Assembly: GCA_044221335.1 (NCBI GenBank)
Contig: JBGAPI010000021.1
Coordinates: 1 to 64,000 of the forward strand
Direction of reading: 5' to 3'
Origin: JBGAPI01 sp044221335
GTDB lineage: Bacteria; Pseudomonadota; Gammaproteobacteria; Xanthomonadales; Ahniellaceae
Length of the DNA stretch: 64,000 nt
The position numbers were made by a program, and so were the translations under genes. Under the pieces are notes generated by a model that saw only the letters and a list, made by a program, of their open reading frames with translations, had not been told where the DNA came from and did no database searches. Shown here piece after piece: positions 26,329-36,343 of the stretch; position 1 is the first letter of the stretch, and every line of letters starts with the position of its first letter.

Positions 26329-28752
26329 ATGTTCTCCCAAGGATGGTTCGACTTGCGTCACGCGGCGCGGGTGCTGGCAAAGCGTTGGCGCCATTCGGCC
26401 CTCGTCGTGCTGACGCTGGCGCTCGGCATCGGCGCCGCCACCGCCGTGTTCGCCGTGCTGCGCCCGATCCTGCTCGAGCCGGTTCCCTACCCGAATGCCG
26501 ACCGGCTGGTGCGCATCGTCGACCTGCGCACGGACGGTCGCCCGCTGTACAGCACCTTCGGCGACTTCCGCATGCTGGCCGAGACCGCGCGGTCCTTCGA
26601 CGCGCTGGCGGCCTACAAGGGCTGGCAGGCCGTGGTGGCCGGGGGCGGCCCGGCCGAACGGCTGTCGGGACAGAAGGTCTCGGCGGACTTCTTCCGGACG
26701 CTGGGCATCAGCCCGGCGCTGGGGCGGGATTTCGTCGCCGGCGACGACCTGCCGAACGTCGCCCGCGTCGCGATCCTCTCCGACGCGCTGTGGCGCCAGC
26801 GCTTCGGCGCCGATCCCGCGATCCTCGGTCGCGCGATCCGCCTCGACGACGAGGCCTACACGGTGGTCGGCGTGCTGCCGGCCGGCTTCGGCAACGTGAT
26901 GGATCCCGCGGCCGCGATCTACGCGCCGCTAGCCTACGATCCCGCCCTGCCCGCCCAGGGCCGCGAGTGGGGCCATCACCTGCGTGTCCTCGGTCGGGTC
27001 GGAACCGCCGTCACGCCGGCCCAGTTGAACGACGACCTCGGCCGCGTGCTGCAGGCGATGGCCACGCGCTTCCCGGACCAGCTGAAGGACGGCGGCATGC
27101 CGCGCGCGATGGCGCCGACCCTGCTCGCCGACGAGCTCACCGCCGGCGTCCGTCCGACCCTGACGGCGATCGCCGGCGCCGTGCTGCTGGTTCTTCTGAT
27201 CGCCTGCGTCAACGTGGCCAACCTGCAGCTGGCGCGCTCGATCGAGGACCAGGGCGACCTCCGGATCCGGCAGGCCCTGGGCGCGGGTCGAACGCGCCTG
27301 CTCCGCGGCATCGTGCTGGAGAGCCTCGTCAGCGCACTCGCCGCCGCCGCGACCGGATTCCTCCTCGCCTGCAACATCGTCGCGCTGCTGCGCGCCATCG
27401 CTCCCGCCGAGCTGCCCGCGCTGGCGACGCTCTCGCCGGGCCCGCGCGATGCCGTGTTCGCCCTGGCGACCGCCCTCGTCGCCGCGCTGGTGATCGCCGC
27501 GCCGGCAGCGACCCAGCTGTTCGGCGGCGGCGACAACGAGCGGCGCACGCAGCGCGTGATCGGCGGACGGCAGCGGGCGCGGCGCGCGCTGGTGATCGCC
27601 GAGGTCGCCCTCGCGCTGGTGCTGCTGGTCGGCGCCGGCCTGCTGCTGCAGAGCGTGCGACGCCTGTTCGAAATCCACCCGGGCTTCGACAGCGCCGGCC
27701 TGGTCACGCTGCACGTGCAATCGGCGAGCCATCGCTTCGACGACGCCGCCGCGGCGCAGAGCTACGGTGAGCAGGTGCTGGACGCGGTGCGCGCGCTGCC
27801 CGGCGTGACCCGCGCCGCCTGGACCAGCCAGCTGCCGTTCTCCGGGGACTTCGACCAGTACGGCGTCAGCTTCGAGGCCGGCCCGGGCGAGCCGCCGTCC
27901 GGCGGCTACGGCGCGATGCGCTACGCGGTCAGTCCCGGCTATCTCGGCACCATGGGCATCGCGCTGCTCCGCGGTCGCGAGATCGGCGCGGACGACCAGG
28001 CCGGTACCGCGCCGGTCGCCGTCATCAGTGCCGCGCTCGCCCACGCACGCTTCGGTGATGCCGACCCGATCGGCAAGCGCCTGCACGTCGGCCGCACCGA
28101 CCTGCCCTGGTTCACCGTCGTCGGCGTCGCCGCGGACGTGAAGCAGGCCTCGCTCCGCGACGACGACGGCGGCGCCGTCTACGTCGGCGCCGCGCAGTGG
28201 TACTTCACCGACACCTCGCCGACGCTGGTGGTGCGGACCGCCGGCGATCCGCTCGTCCTGGCGGCTGCGCTGAAGTCGACCGTCGCGGCGATCGACGCCG
28301 ACCACGCCGTCGTGCGCGTGGCGGTGATGGACCAGCTGCTCAAGGCGAGCGAGGCCGAGCGCCGCTTCGCGCTGGCCCTGTTCGAGGCCTTCGGCGCGCT
28401 GGCGCTGCTGCTGGCCGCGGTCGGCGTGTACGGCGTGCTGGCCGCCAACGTCGTCGACCGTCGTCGCGAGATCGGCGTCCGGATCGCGCTCGGCGCGCGG
28501 GCCGACAGCGTCGCGCGGCTGGTGATCCGCCAGGGCATGGGGATGATGCTGCCGGGCATCGCGCTCGGCGTGGTCGCGTCGCTGCTGCTGTCGCGCTTCC
28601 TGCAGAACCTGCTGTTCGGGATCGGCACCGCCGATGCGCCGACCTACGTCGTCATCGTGGCGCTGCTGCTCGTGGTGGCGCTCGCCGCCTGCTGGTGGCC
28701 GGCGCGCCGCGCCGCGACCGTCGATCCCCTGATCGCGATCCGCTCGGAATGA
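26329..28752 (+). CDS. MacB/FtsX-type permease 2 (ADOP-like, 807 aa)
   Basis: The start MFSQGWFDLRHAARVLAKRW is chosen because AAGAGGAA lies just before it; the frame extends upstream into the end of permease 1. A TM (SALVVLTLALGIGAATAVFA) leads into the first periplasmic domain. The central FtsX bundle has LTAIAGAVLLVLLIACVNVA and the EDQGDLRIRQALGAGRTRLL coupling segment, and the C-terminal bundle has VGVYGVLAANVVDRRREIGV and ends WWPARRAATVDPLIAIRSE. The two coupling segments (each with an xLxxRxALGAxR pattern) are where a MacB-type ATPase would dock. The gene lies 46 bp after permease 1. Confidence 0.9.
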   Translation: MFSQGWFDLRHAARVLAKRWRHSALVVLTLALGIGAATAVFAVLRPILLEPVPYPNADRLVRIVDLRTDGRPLYSTFGDFRMLAETARSFDALAAYKGWQAVVAGGGPAERLSGQKVSADFFRTLGISPALGRDFVAGDDLPNVARVAILSDALWRQRFGADPAILGRAIRLDDEAYTVVGVLPAGFGNVMDPAAAIYAPLAYDPALPAQGREWGHHLRVLGRVGTAVTPAQLNDDLGRVLQAMATRFPDQLKDGGMPRAMAPTLLADELTAGVRPTLTAIAGAVLLVLLIACVNVANLQLARSIEDQGDLRIRQALGAGRTRLLRGIVLESLVSALAAAATGFLLACNIVALLRAIAPAELPALATLSPGPRDAVFALATALVAALVIAAPAATQLFGGGDNERRTQRVIGGRQRARRALVIAEVALALVLLVGAGLLLQSVRRLFEIHPGFDSAGLVTLHVQSASHRFDDAAAAQSYGEQVLDAVRALPGVTRAAWTSQLPFSGDFDQYGVSFEAGPGEPPSGGYGAMRYAVSPGYLGTMGIALLRGREIGADDQAGTAPVAVISAALAHARFGDADPIGKRLHVGRTDLPWFTVVGVAADVKQASLRDDDGGAVYVGAAQWYFTDTSPTLVVRTAGDPLVLAAALKSTVAAIDADHAVVRVAVMDQLLKASEAERRFALALFEAFGALALLLAAVGVYGVLAANVVDRRREIGVRIALGARADSVARLVIRQGMGMMLPGIALGVVASLLLSRFLQNLLFGIGTADAPTYVVIVALLLVVALAACWWPARRAATVDPLIAIRSE

Positions 28753-28783
28753 GCGGCGTCCCGTTCGCCACCGGAGTCCCTCG

Positions 28784-31207
28784 ATGAGCCTCGTCCGACT
28801 GATTCTCGCCGAAGCCCGCGCCGCGGCTCGCCGCCTGCTGCAGCGTCCGCAGCGCAGCCTGCTCGCGCTGGCGGTGCTGTCCTGCGGCCTGGCCTCGTTC
28901 CTGATGACGCTGGCGCTGCTCGACGCCTTCGTGCTGAAGCCGCTGCCGGTCGCCAACGCCGAGCGGCTGGTCGCGCTGTCCTACGCGCGGAGCGACAACG
29001 CCAGCAACATCCAGTACCTGCCGGCGCCGCGGATGGCGGAACTGCGCCCGCGGTTGTCCGCGCTCGAACGCAGCGCCGCCTTCACTCCGGCGACCGTCAA
29101 CCTGCGCGACGACCACGGCGTCAACCGCTACAACGGCGCGGTGGTCACCCGCGAACTGCTCGGCCTGCTCGGCGTGCAGCCGGCGCTGGGGCGCGATTTC
29201 AGTGCCGACGACGACCGCCCCGGCGCCGCGGCGACCGTGCTGCTGTCCGACGCCGTCTGGCGCGACCGTTTCGAGCGCAGCCCCGACGTGGTCGGCAAGG
29301 CGGTGGTGGTGAACGGCCGCCCGGCGACCGTGATCGGGGTGCTGCCGCCCGGCTTCGGCTTCCCGGAACGCACCCAGCTCTGGGTGCCGGCGCAGCTCGA
29401 TCCGGGCGCGCCGAATCGCGACCTTGCGCTGGAAGGTCTCGGCCTGCTCCGCGCCGGCGCGACCACGAGCGACGTCAAGCGCCAGTTCGACGAGTACTTC
29501 GCCGAGCGCGCGCGGGCCCAGCCCGACGAGGTCAACGAGCTGCAGGTCTCGGTCAAGACCCTCGCCAGCCGCTACGTCAATCCGCAGACCCGCGGCTATC
29601 TCTGGCTGATGTTCGGCACCGGCGCCTTCGTGCTGCTGCTGGCCTGCTTCAACGTCGCCAACCTGCAACTGGTCCAGGCCATCGCCCGCGAGCGCGAGAC
29701 CGCGGTCCGGATCGCGCTCGGCGCCGGCAACGGCCGCCTCGCCGTCGCCGCGCTGCTGGAGGCGCTGTGGCTCGCGGTGGCCGCGACCGCGATCGGCCTG
29801 TGGCTGGCCCAGCTCGGCGTCGACACCGTGATCGGCCGGCTGATCGCGTTCGACGAGGGCCCCGGGATGATGTTCGAGCCGCGCATCGATGGCCGCATGC
29901 TGGCCTACGCCGGCGCCGCCGCGCTGGCGACCGCGCTGCTGTCCGGCCTGCTGCCGCTGCTGCGCGTTGCCGGCGGCCGCTTCGGCCAGCGCCTGCGCGA
30001 CGACAACCGCGGCGGCAATGCCGGCTTCGTGCGCTTCGCCCGTGCGCTGGTGATCGGCGAGGTCGCGCTGTCGGTCGTGCTGTGCGCCAGCGCCGCGGTG
30101 ACCGCCGGCATGGTCGCCAACCTCGCCCGCTTCGACATGGGCATCCACGCCGATTCGAAGCAGATCCTCACCGGCCGCGTCGCCGTGTTTCCGGAGAAGT
30201 ACCCGAAGGGCAGCGACCAGGTCGCCTTCTTCGAACGGGTGGCGATGCGGCTGCGTGCCGAGCCGGGGGTCGAGGCGGTCAGCTACGCCAACATCCTGCC
30301 CGGCGACATCGGCGGCGATACCGACGTCCGCCTCGACGGACAGGCCGCGAGCGAGAAGCCGGCCCTCACATACACCGGCGCGGTCGACGACGGCTTCCTC
30401 GCGACCTACGGGGTGGCGTTGCGCAGCGGACGCTTCTTCGGCGCCGGCGATACCGAAGACGCCGCGAAGGTCGTCGTCGTGGACCAGCGCTTCGTCGATC
30501 AGGTCCTCGGCGGCAAGGAGCCGCTGGGCCGCCGGATCCAGCTCGACGCCAGCAACCCCGGCGGCCCCTGGCGCACCATCGTCGGCGTCGTCGAGGCGCT
30601 GCACATCGAGGACATCGACGATCCGCGCCGTCCGCTGGTGCTGGCCCCCTTCCGGCAGGCGCCGGAGCGCTACGTCAGCTTCGCGATCCGCCTCGGCGGC
30701 AACGCCCACGCATTCGGTCCGACCTTCGCCCGGCTGGTGCAGGCCGAGGACGCCGACACCCCGGTGTACTGGCTGCGCACCCACGCCGAGGTGATCGACA
30801 AGGGCATGCTGGGCGAGATCGTGCTCGCCGAGATCTTCAGCGCCTTCGGCGTGCTCGGCCTGCTGTTGACCGGCGCCGGGCTGTACGGCGTGCTGTCGTT
30901 CACCGTCGCCCAGCGCACTCGCGAGATCGGTCTCCGCCGCGCGATCGGCGCGGGCACCGGCGCGCTGATCCGCGACATCGCCGGCCGCACCGCGATCCAG
31001 GTCGGCATCGGCCTCGTCATCGGCCTCGCGCTCGGCATTCCCTGGGGCCTCCTGCTCGGCCACGGGGATCCGAGCGGTACCGGCAGCAGCCCGCTGGCCT
31101 TCGTCCTGGTCGCCCTGACGATCGCGCTGACCGCAGCGATCGCCACCCTCGGCCCGACCCTTCGCGCGCTGTCGGTCGATCCGCAGGTCGCGCTGCGCCA
31201 CGACTGA
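28784..31207 (+). CDS. MacB/FtsX-type permease 3 (ADOP-like, 807 aa)
   Basis: It starts MSLVRLILAEARAAARRLLQ, less like the DLRYA consensus than permeases 1 and 4. TM1 (SLLALAVLSCGLASFLMTLA) is followed by a periplasmic domain with LLGVQPALGRDFSADDDRPG, a motif shared by this family. The central bundle contains LLLACFNVANLQLVQAIARE and ETAVRIALGAGNGRLAVAAL, the C-terminal bundle VAQRTREIGLRRAIGAGTGA, and the protein ends LRALSVDPQVALRHD. A long C-terminal linker (GHGDPSGTGSSPLAF) between the last two TMs is particular to this copy. It lies 31 bp after permease 2. Confidence 0.9.
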   Translation: MSLVRLILAEARAAARRLLQRPQRSLLALAVLSCGLASFLMTLALLDAFVLKPLPVANAERLVALSYARSDNASNIQYLPAPRMAELRPRLSALERSAAFTPATVNLRDDHGVNRYNGAVVTRELLGLLGVQPALGRDFSADDDRPGAAATVLLSDAVWRDRFERSPDVVGKAVVVNGRPATVIGVLPPGFGFPERTQLWVPAQLDPGAPNRDLALEGLGLLRAGATTSDVKRQFDEYFAERARAQPDEVNELQVSVKTLASRYVNPQTRGYLWLMFGTGAFVLLLACFNVANLQLVQAIARERETAVRIALGAGNGRLAVAALLEALWLAVAATAIGLWLAQLGVDTVIGRLIAFDEGPGMMFEPRIDGRMLAYAGAAALATALLSGLLPLLRVAGGRFGQRLRDDNRGGNAGFVRFARALVIGEVALSVVLCASAAVTAGMVANLARFDMGIHADSKQILTGRVAVFPEKYPKGSDQVAFFERVAMRLRAEPGVEAVSYANILPGDIGGDTDVRLDGQAASEKPALTYTGAVDDGFLATYGVALRSGRFFGAGDTEDAAKVVVVDQRFVDQVLGGKEPLGRRIQLDASNPGGPWRTIVGVVEALHIEDIDDPRRPLVLAPFRQAPERYVSFAIRLGGNAHAFGPTFARLVQAEDADTPVYWLRTHAEVIDKGMLGEIVLAEIFSAFGVLGLLLTGAGLYGVLSFTVAQRTREIGLRRAIGAGTGALIRDIAGRTAIQVGIGLVIGLALGIPWGLLLGHGDPSGTGSSPLAFVLVALTIALTAAIATLGPTLRALSVDPQVALRHD

Positions 31208-31249
31208 ATCGCCCCACTCCTCACCGCGCTATCGACTGGAATCCCGACG

Positions 31250-33685
31250 ATGAGCAACCTGATGAACGACCTGCGCTATGCCCTCCGCCAGCTGTGGCGG
31301 CGCCCGGCGCTGTACGGCTTCGCGATCGTCACGCTGGCGATCGGCATGGCCGCCGGCACCCTGCTGTTCGGTATCGTCAACCGCGTCCTGCTGGCGCCGC
31401 TGCCCGGCATCGCCGAACACGCGCGCCTGGTCGAGATCGGCCGCAATTCGCGCAACGAGACCTTCGACACGCTGGGGTCCCTCGACGTCGAGGCGTTGCG
31501 CCGCGACGTACCGGCGCTCGACAGCGCCTTCGGCTACGCGCTGGCGCCGATCAACCTGCGCGCCCAGGGCGAGCCGACCCGGGCCTTCGGCCTCGCGGTC
31601 GGCGAGAGCTACTTCGAGACCCTCGGCGTCGGTGCAAGCCAGGGACGGCTGTTCCGCGGCGCCGATCGCGACGCGCTGCGCGCCGCGCCCGGCGTGGTCC
31701 TGTCGGACGGCGCCTGGCGGCGCTGGTTCAATGCCGACACCTCGGTCATCGGCAGCAGCATCGTCCTCAATGGCGCCAGCTTCGTCGTGCTCGGCGTCGC
31801 CGCGCCGGAATTCCGCGGCCATATCGCCGGGATCGCGCCGGACGTCTACGTGCCGCTGGTCGACGCCGGCCTGATCAACGCCGGCTGGCGCCACCTCGCC
31901 GACTCGGTCGGCAGCCGCTGGCTGCTGGCGGTTGGCCGGATCGCCCCCGGCGCCAGCCGCGAACAGCTGCAGGCGCAACTGGATGCGCTGGCCGTGCGGC
32001 TCGGTGCCCAGCACGCCGACCTGACGGAGAAGCTGACGCTGACCGCCGCCCCGCTGGCGCCGTTGCCGGCCACCGCGCGCGGCCCGGTCAGCCTGTTCGC
32101 CGGACTGCTGTTCGTGTTCGTCGCGCTGGTGCTCGGCATCGCCGGAATCAACGTCGCCGGCATGCTGCTGGCGCGCGGCGAGGCCCGCGCGGGCGAGCTC
32201 GCGATGCGCGCCGCGCTCGGCGCCAGTCGCGGCCGGATCGTGCAGCAGCTCCTGGTCGAGGGCGTGCTGATCGCGGCGTTCGCCGCGGTCGCCGGCGTGG
32301 CGCTGGCGGCCTGGGCGCGCAGCCTGCTCGTCCTCATCAGCCTGCCTGCGCCGGTCCCGCTCGACTTCTCGGTGCCGTTCGATCCGCAGACGTTCGGATT
32401 CGCCGCGCTGCTGGCGCTCGCGGTGGCGCTGCTGGTCGCACTGCTGCCGGCGCTCCGGCTGTCGGCGCGCGATCCGAAGTCGCAGCTCGGCAGTGCCGGC
32501 GGCATGGCCGCCGCGACCAAGAGCCGGCTGCGCGACAGCCTGGTGGTCGCGCAGATCGCCGTGACGCTGGCGCTGATGGTCTCCTCCGGCCTGCTGCTGC
32601 GCGCCCTGTCGCGTGCCGCCGACATCGATCCGGGCATCCGCCTCGACGGTGTCGCCTACGCCGACTTCGACCTGCAGCCGGCCGGCTACGACGACGCCAA
32701 GGCGATGAGTACGGCGCAGGACTTGCTGAGCCGCGTCCGCGAGCTCCCGGGCGTCGAGGCCGCGAGTCTCGGCGGCGTGCTGCCGCTGTCGCTGTCGCGG
32801 ATGGGCTACGGACTGCTGCGCGACCCGGCGGCGCCGGAAAAGCTGATCGAGCCCGAGGTGAATCCCGTCGCCAGCGGCTGGTTCGCCAGCCTCGCCGTTC
32901 CGCTCGACGGCCGCGACTTCGCCGACAGCGACCGCAGCGGCGCCACCGACGTCGTGGTGATCAACCGCACGCTCGCGCGCCAGCTGTTCGGCGAGGCCGC
33001 GCCGATCGGCCGTCAGGTGGAACTCGGAGGAGGGACCGAGTGGCGACGCCTCACGATCGTCGGCGTCAGCGCGGACGGCAAGTACTCCAGCCTGTCCGAC
33101 CACGACACGCCGTTCCTCTACCTGCCGCTGGCGCAGTGGCCGCGGCAGTCGCTGAACCTGATGGTGAAGTCGAAGCGAAGCCCGGCGGCGCTCGATGCCG
33201 AGTTGCGAGCGCTCTTGAAGGCGACCGACCCCAACCTGCCGCCGCTCGCGGTGCACGCGCTATCCGATGTCACCCAGCTGTCGCTGCTGCCGCAGCGCAT
33301 CGCCGGCAGCCTCGCGACGGCGCTCGCCGCGCTCGGCCTGCTGCTGGCCGGAAGCGGCCTGTACGGCGTGCTGGCGCTGCAGGTCACCCAGCGCCAGCGC
33401 GAGATCGGCGTCCGCGTCGCGCTCGGCGCCAGTCGCGCCGCGGTGGTGCAGACGGTGGCGCGCCGCGCGGCACGGCTGTCGCTGGTCGGAATCGCCGTCG
33501 GCCTGGTGCTGTCGACCCTGCTCGGGCTCGCGCTCGCCGACCTGCTGTTCGGCGTCGGCGCGCTCGACCCGCTGACGGTGAGCGCGGCGCTGCTGCTGAC
33601 TGCGCTGATGGTCGCGGCGGCGGCGGTCGGACCGGCGCTTCGCGCGCTGGCAGTGGCGCCCTCCGTCGCGCTCCGGGGGGACTGA
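31250..33685 (+). CDS. MacB/FtsX-type permease 4 (ADOP-like, 811 aa)
   Basis: It opens MSNLMNDLRYALRQLWRRPA with the typical ADOP start. TM1 is FAIVTLAIGMAAGTLLFGIV. The first periplasmic domain has YFETLGVGASQGRLFRGADR, the central bundle LGIAGINVAGMLLARGEARA followed by ELAMRAALGASRGRIVQQLL, and the C-terminal bundle SGLYGVLALQVTQRQREIGV then RVALGASRAAVV, ending LRALAVAPSVALRGD. It is followed by permease 5 after a single base between stop and start, the tightest junction in the cluster, so these two are probably co-translated and may form a heterodimer (inference). Confidence 0.9.
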   Translation: MSNLMNDLRYALRQLWRRPALYGFAIVTLAIGMAAGTLLFGIVNRVLLAPLPGIAEHARLVEIGRNSRNETFDTLGSLDVEALRRDVPALDSAFGYALAPINLRAQGEPTRAFGLAVGESYFETLGVGASQGRLFRGADRDALRAAPGVVLSDGAWRRWFNADTSVIGSSIVLNGASFVVLGVAAPEFRGHIAGIAPDVYVPLVDAGLINAGWRHLADSVGSRWLLAVGRIAPGASREQLQAQLDALAVRLGAQHADLTEKLTLTAAPLAPLPATARGPVSLFAGLLFVFVALVLGIAGINVAGMLLARGEARAGELAMRAALGASRGRIVQQLLVEGVLIAAFAAVAGVALAAWARSLLVLISLPAPVPLDFSVPFDPQTFGFAALLALAVALLVALLPALRLSARDPKSQLGSAGGMAAATKSRLRDSLVVAQIAVTLALMVSSGLLLRALSRAADIDPGIRLDGVAYADFDLQPAGYDDAKAMSTAQDLLSRVRELPGVEAASLGGVLPLSLSRMGYGLLRDPAAPEKLIEPEVNPVASGWFASLAVPLDGRDFADSDRSGATDVVVINRTLARQLFGEAAPIGRQVELGGGTEWRRLTIVGVSADGKYSSLSDHDTPFLYLPLAQWPRQSLNLMVKSKRSPAALDAELRALLKATDPNLPPLAVHALSDVTQLSLLPQRIAGSLATALAALGLLLAGSGLYGVLALQVTQRQREIGVRVALGASRAAVVQTVARRAARLSLVGIAVGLVLSTLLGLALADLLFGVGALDPLTVSAALLLTALMVAAAAVGPALRALAVAPSVALRGD

Positions 33686-33686
33686 G

Positions 33687-36110
33687 ATGATCACCGCTCT
33701 CTTCTCGCCTCTGCGTCTCGCGCTGCGCAACGCCTGGCGTTCGCCGGCGTTCGCCGTGCTGACCGTCGTGCTGACCGCACTGGCCGCCGCCGCCAACGGC
33801 GCGCTGTTCGGGAGTGCCTGGCTGCTGCTCGGCAAGCCGCTGCCCTACCGCGCCCCCGAGCAGCTGGTGCGGCTGGAGGTCAACCTCGCCCGCTTCAACA
33901 TGACGATGGGCGGGTCGGTCGGGATCTGGCGCAACCTCCGCGAGGCGACGGCGGTGTTCTCGGCCGTCGAGGGCTGGCACTCCGATACCACGAGGCCGGA
34001 CCGCGATGGCCACGCCTGGTATGTCAGTCGCGTCACCCCGGGCCTGCTGTCCGAGCTCGGGATCGTGCCGGTCGCGGGCCGCGGCTTCGCCGCCGACGGC
34101 GACGACCACGCGGTGCTGATGTCGACCGCGATGGCGACGCGCCGCTACGGCAGTCCGGCCGCCGCGCTCGGACAGATCGTCGACATCGATGCGGAACGCC
34201 TGACCGTGATCGGGGTGCTCGGCAGCGATGCGAGCTTCCCGTCGCCGAACGTCGAACTCTGGCGCCGCTACAGCGACGCCGACCTCGCCAGGCCGCTCGA
34301 CGGCAACGTCGGCGACGTCGACCTGCTCGGGCGCCTGCAGCCCGGCGCGACGCCGGCGGCCGCCGAGGCGGCGATGGCCCGCGTGTTCGAGGCGCCGGAA
34401 TTCGTCGGCCTGATCGCCGCCGCCGGCCTGCGCGGCAAGGTCGAGCCGTTGCGCAGCCTGTGGCAGAACGCGGCACTGCTCGGCGCGCTGCCGGGCCTGC
34501 TGGCGGCCGCGGTGCTGCTGGCACTGGCGATCGCCGCCAACCTGGTGAACCTCGTGATCGAGCGCGCGCTTCGCCGGCGTGCCGAGTGGTCGGTGCGCCA
34601 GGCGCTCGGCGCAGGCAGTGGCCGGCTGGCGCGACAGTGGCTGGCGGAACTCGGCGTGCTCGGCACGCTCGGCCTCGCGCTCGGCGGCTTGCTGCTGCTG
34701 CCGGCCACCGAACTGCTCCGCGTGTTCGGCCTGCTTTCGCGCGAGCTGCCGTTCGACCTCGCGAGCGAGCCGATGGCCTGGCTGGCGATGGCGCTGGTCA
34801 TCGCGGCGATGGTGCTCGGCGGCGCCGGCGCCGGCGCCGCGCTGATCGTCCGCCAGACGCTGCGGCCCGGCGCGAACGCCGCCGCCCAGCGCGGCGCGCT
34901 CGGCGGACGCCAGCGCCTGTCGAGCGCCGCGACCGTGGTGCAGGTCGGGCTCGCGACCCTGATCACCGCCAGCGCGATCCTGCTGTGGCGCGGTTCCGAG
35001 GCGTTGCTGGCGCAGGACCTCGGCTTCGATCCGAGCGGCCTGGTGGTCGCCGATATCGACTTCGGCGACGCCGCGGCACCGACCGAAGATCCGCTCGCGC
35101 GGGCCCGCCGCGTCCGCGACCTCGTCGCCGCGATCCCCGGCGTGCGGCTCGCGAGCTACACGCAGATGGCGCCGTTCACCGGATCGGAATCGGTGACCAC
35201 GGTGCAGAACGCCGCCGGCGACGGCGAGCTGCAGGCCCGCACCCGCTCGATCGGACCCGACTTCTTCGCCGCACTCGGCGCACCGCTGCTCGCCGGCCGC
35301 GCGCTGGTCGAGGCGGATCGCGATGCCGACCCGCAGGCCCTGGTGGTCGACACGCTCTTCGTCCGCCAGGTGCTCGGCATCGACGGCGATCCGGCTTCGG
35401 CGGTCGGACACAGTTTCACCTTGTCGCGCGCCAAGCAGGGCAGCGACGGCGCCCCCGGCAAGGATGTGCACGCGACCGTCGTCGGCGTGATTCCGGCCGA
35501 GCGCGAGCAGCGCCCGGACAAGCTGCCGGAGCTCGGCGGCTTCTACAGCATCGCGAAGCCCATCGACCTGCACGGCGTCGTGCTGCTGGTGCGCGGCGAC
35601 CTCGACAGCGGGGTCCTGGCTGGCCGCATCGAGGACACGCTGCGCAAGGCCGTCGCTGGCGCCCGCGGGATCCGGGCGCACGCGATGTCGAGCCAGATCG
35701 CGAACAGCGTCCGCGCCGAGCTGCGCCTCACCTCGCTCGCCGGCGGGCTCGCGGCGGTGCTGCTCGGCCTCGCCCTGGTCGGGCTCGCCGCGGTGCTCGG
35801 CTACCGCGCCAGCCGCCGCACCCGCGAGCTCGGGCTGCGCCAGGCCCTCGGCGCGACGCCATCCGACAACCTCCGGCTGATGCTGCGCGAGGGACTGGCC
35901 CTCGGCGCATTCGGCCTCGCCCTCGGCCTCGCCGCGGCGGCCGTCGTGGTACCGCGACTGACGCCGTGGCTCTACACCGTCTCCGCGCTCGACCCGCTGT
36001 CCTGGGCGCTCACGCTCGCCGTCCTGCTGCTGGCGGTCACCGCGGCAACGCTGGTGCCGGCGCGACGGGCGGCGCGGGTGACGGCGTGCGAGGCATTGCG
36101 TGATGAATAG
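33687..36110 (+). CDS. MacB/FtsX-type permease 5, most divergent copy (807 aa)
   Basis: It starts MITALFSPLRLALRNAWRSP. TM1 (LTVVLTALAAAANGALFGSA) lacks the ALGIG core of the other copies. The central bundle has LALAIAANLVNLVIERALRR and EWSVRQALGAGSGRLARQWL, and the C-terminal bundle has GYRASRRTRELGLRQALGAT, ending VPARRAARVTACEALRDE, where the IDP motif of other copies is replaced. The same double PCD-FtsX layout is kept. A 233-bp gap follows before the second ATPase, so permease 5 ends the uninterrupted permease run. Confidence 0.88.
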   Translation: MITALFSPLRLALRNAWRSPAFAVLTVVLTALAAAANGALFGSAWLLLGKPLPYRAPEQLVRLEVNLARFNMTMGGSVGIWRNLREATAVFSAVEGWHSDTTRPDRDGHAWYVSRVTPGLLSELGIVPVAGRGFAADGDDHAVLMSTAMATRRYGSPAAALGQIVDIDAERLTVIGVLGSDASFPSPNVELWRRYSDADLARPLDGNVGDVDLLGRLQPGATPAAAEAAMARVFEAPEFVGLIAAAGLRGKVEPLRSLWQNAALLGALPGLLAAAVLLALAIAANLVNLVIERALRRRAEWSVRQALGAGSGRLARQWLAELGVLGTLGLALGGLLLLPATELLRVFGLLSRELPFDLASEPMAWLAMALVIAAMVLGGAGAGAALIVRQTLRPGANAAAQRGALGGRQRLSSAATVVQVGLATLITASAILLWRGSEALLAQDLGFDPSGLVVADIDFGDAAAPTEDPLARARRVRDLVAAIPGVRLASYTQMAPFTGSESVTTVQNAAGDGELQARTRSIGPDFFAALGAPLLAGRALVEADRDADPQALVVDTLFVRQVLGIDGDPASAVGHSFTLSRAKQGSDGAPGKDVHATVVGVIPAEREQRPDKLPELGGFYSIAKPIDLHGVVLLVRGDLDSGVLAGRIEDTLRKAVAGARGIRAHAMSSQIANSVRAELRLTSLAGGLAAVLLGLALVGLAAVLGYRASRRTRELGLRQALGATPSDNLRLMLREGLALGAFGLALGLAAAAVVVPRLTPWLYTVSALDPLSWALTLAVLLLAVTAATLVPARRAARVTACEALRDE

Positions 36111-36150
36111 CGGCATCGGTCGCGTGACGATCGTCGCGTCGATGCCTCGA

Positions 36151-36314
36151 GGGCCCAGGGCACAGGGCACCGGGCCGAGCAGAGCGGATCGTCGCCATCG
36201 GACAGGCTCGTCTACGATCGCGTCGTCGGCCCGAGCGCGATACGCCCCTGGGACATCGCTGATCGCTCCGCTGTTCCGCACTCTTCCGGGCCCTGGGCCC
36301 GGTGCGCTGGGCCC
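36151..36314. repeat. Inverted pair of GGGCCCAGGG-type repeats
   Basis: GGGCCCAGGGCACAGGGCAC (36151 onwards) and its inverted relative CCGGGCCCTGGGCCCGGTGC (36286 onwards) bracket most of the 233-bp gap between permease 5 and ATPase 2. Related elements lie near 21346, 22934 and 62661. A fold-back of the gap could attenuate transcription into ATPase 2; this is inference. Confidence 0.65.
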
Positions 36315-36343
36315 TACCTCCGAAACCTGACCAGACCACCGCC

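Noticed and set aside
23715..26330. An 871-codon minus-strand frame opposite permease 1
   Set aside because: It is the antisense shadow of a gene with strong family motifs; it has no start signal or recognisable domain.
29767..33690. A 1307-codon plus-strand frame across permeases 3 and 4
   Set aside because: It is out of frame with two clear permease genes and translates to Arg/Ala/Gly-rich sequence without TM segments.
33384..36281. A 965-codon minus-strand frame opposite permease 5
   Set aside because: Same reason: antisense to a well-supported permease, low-complexity Arg/Gly/Ala product.
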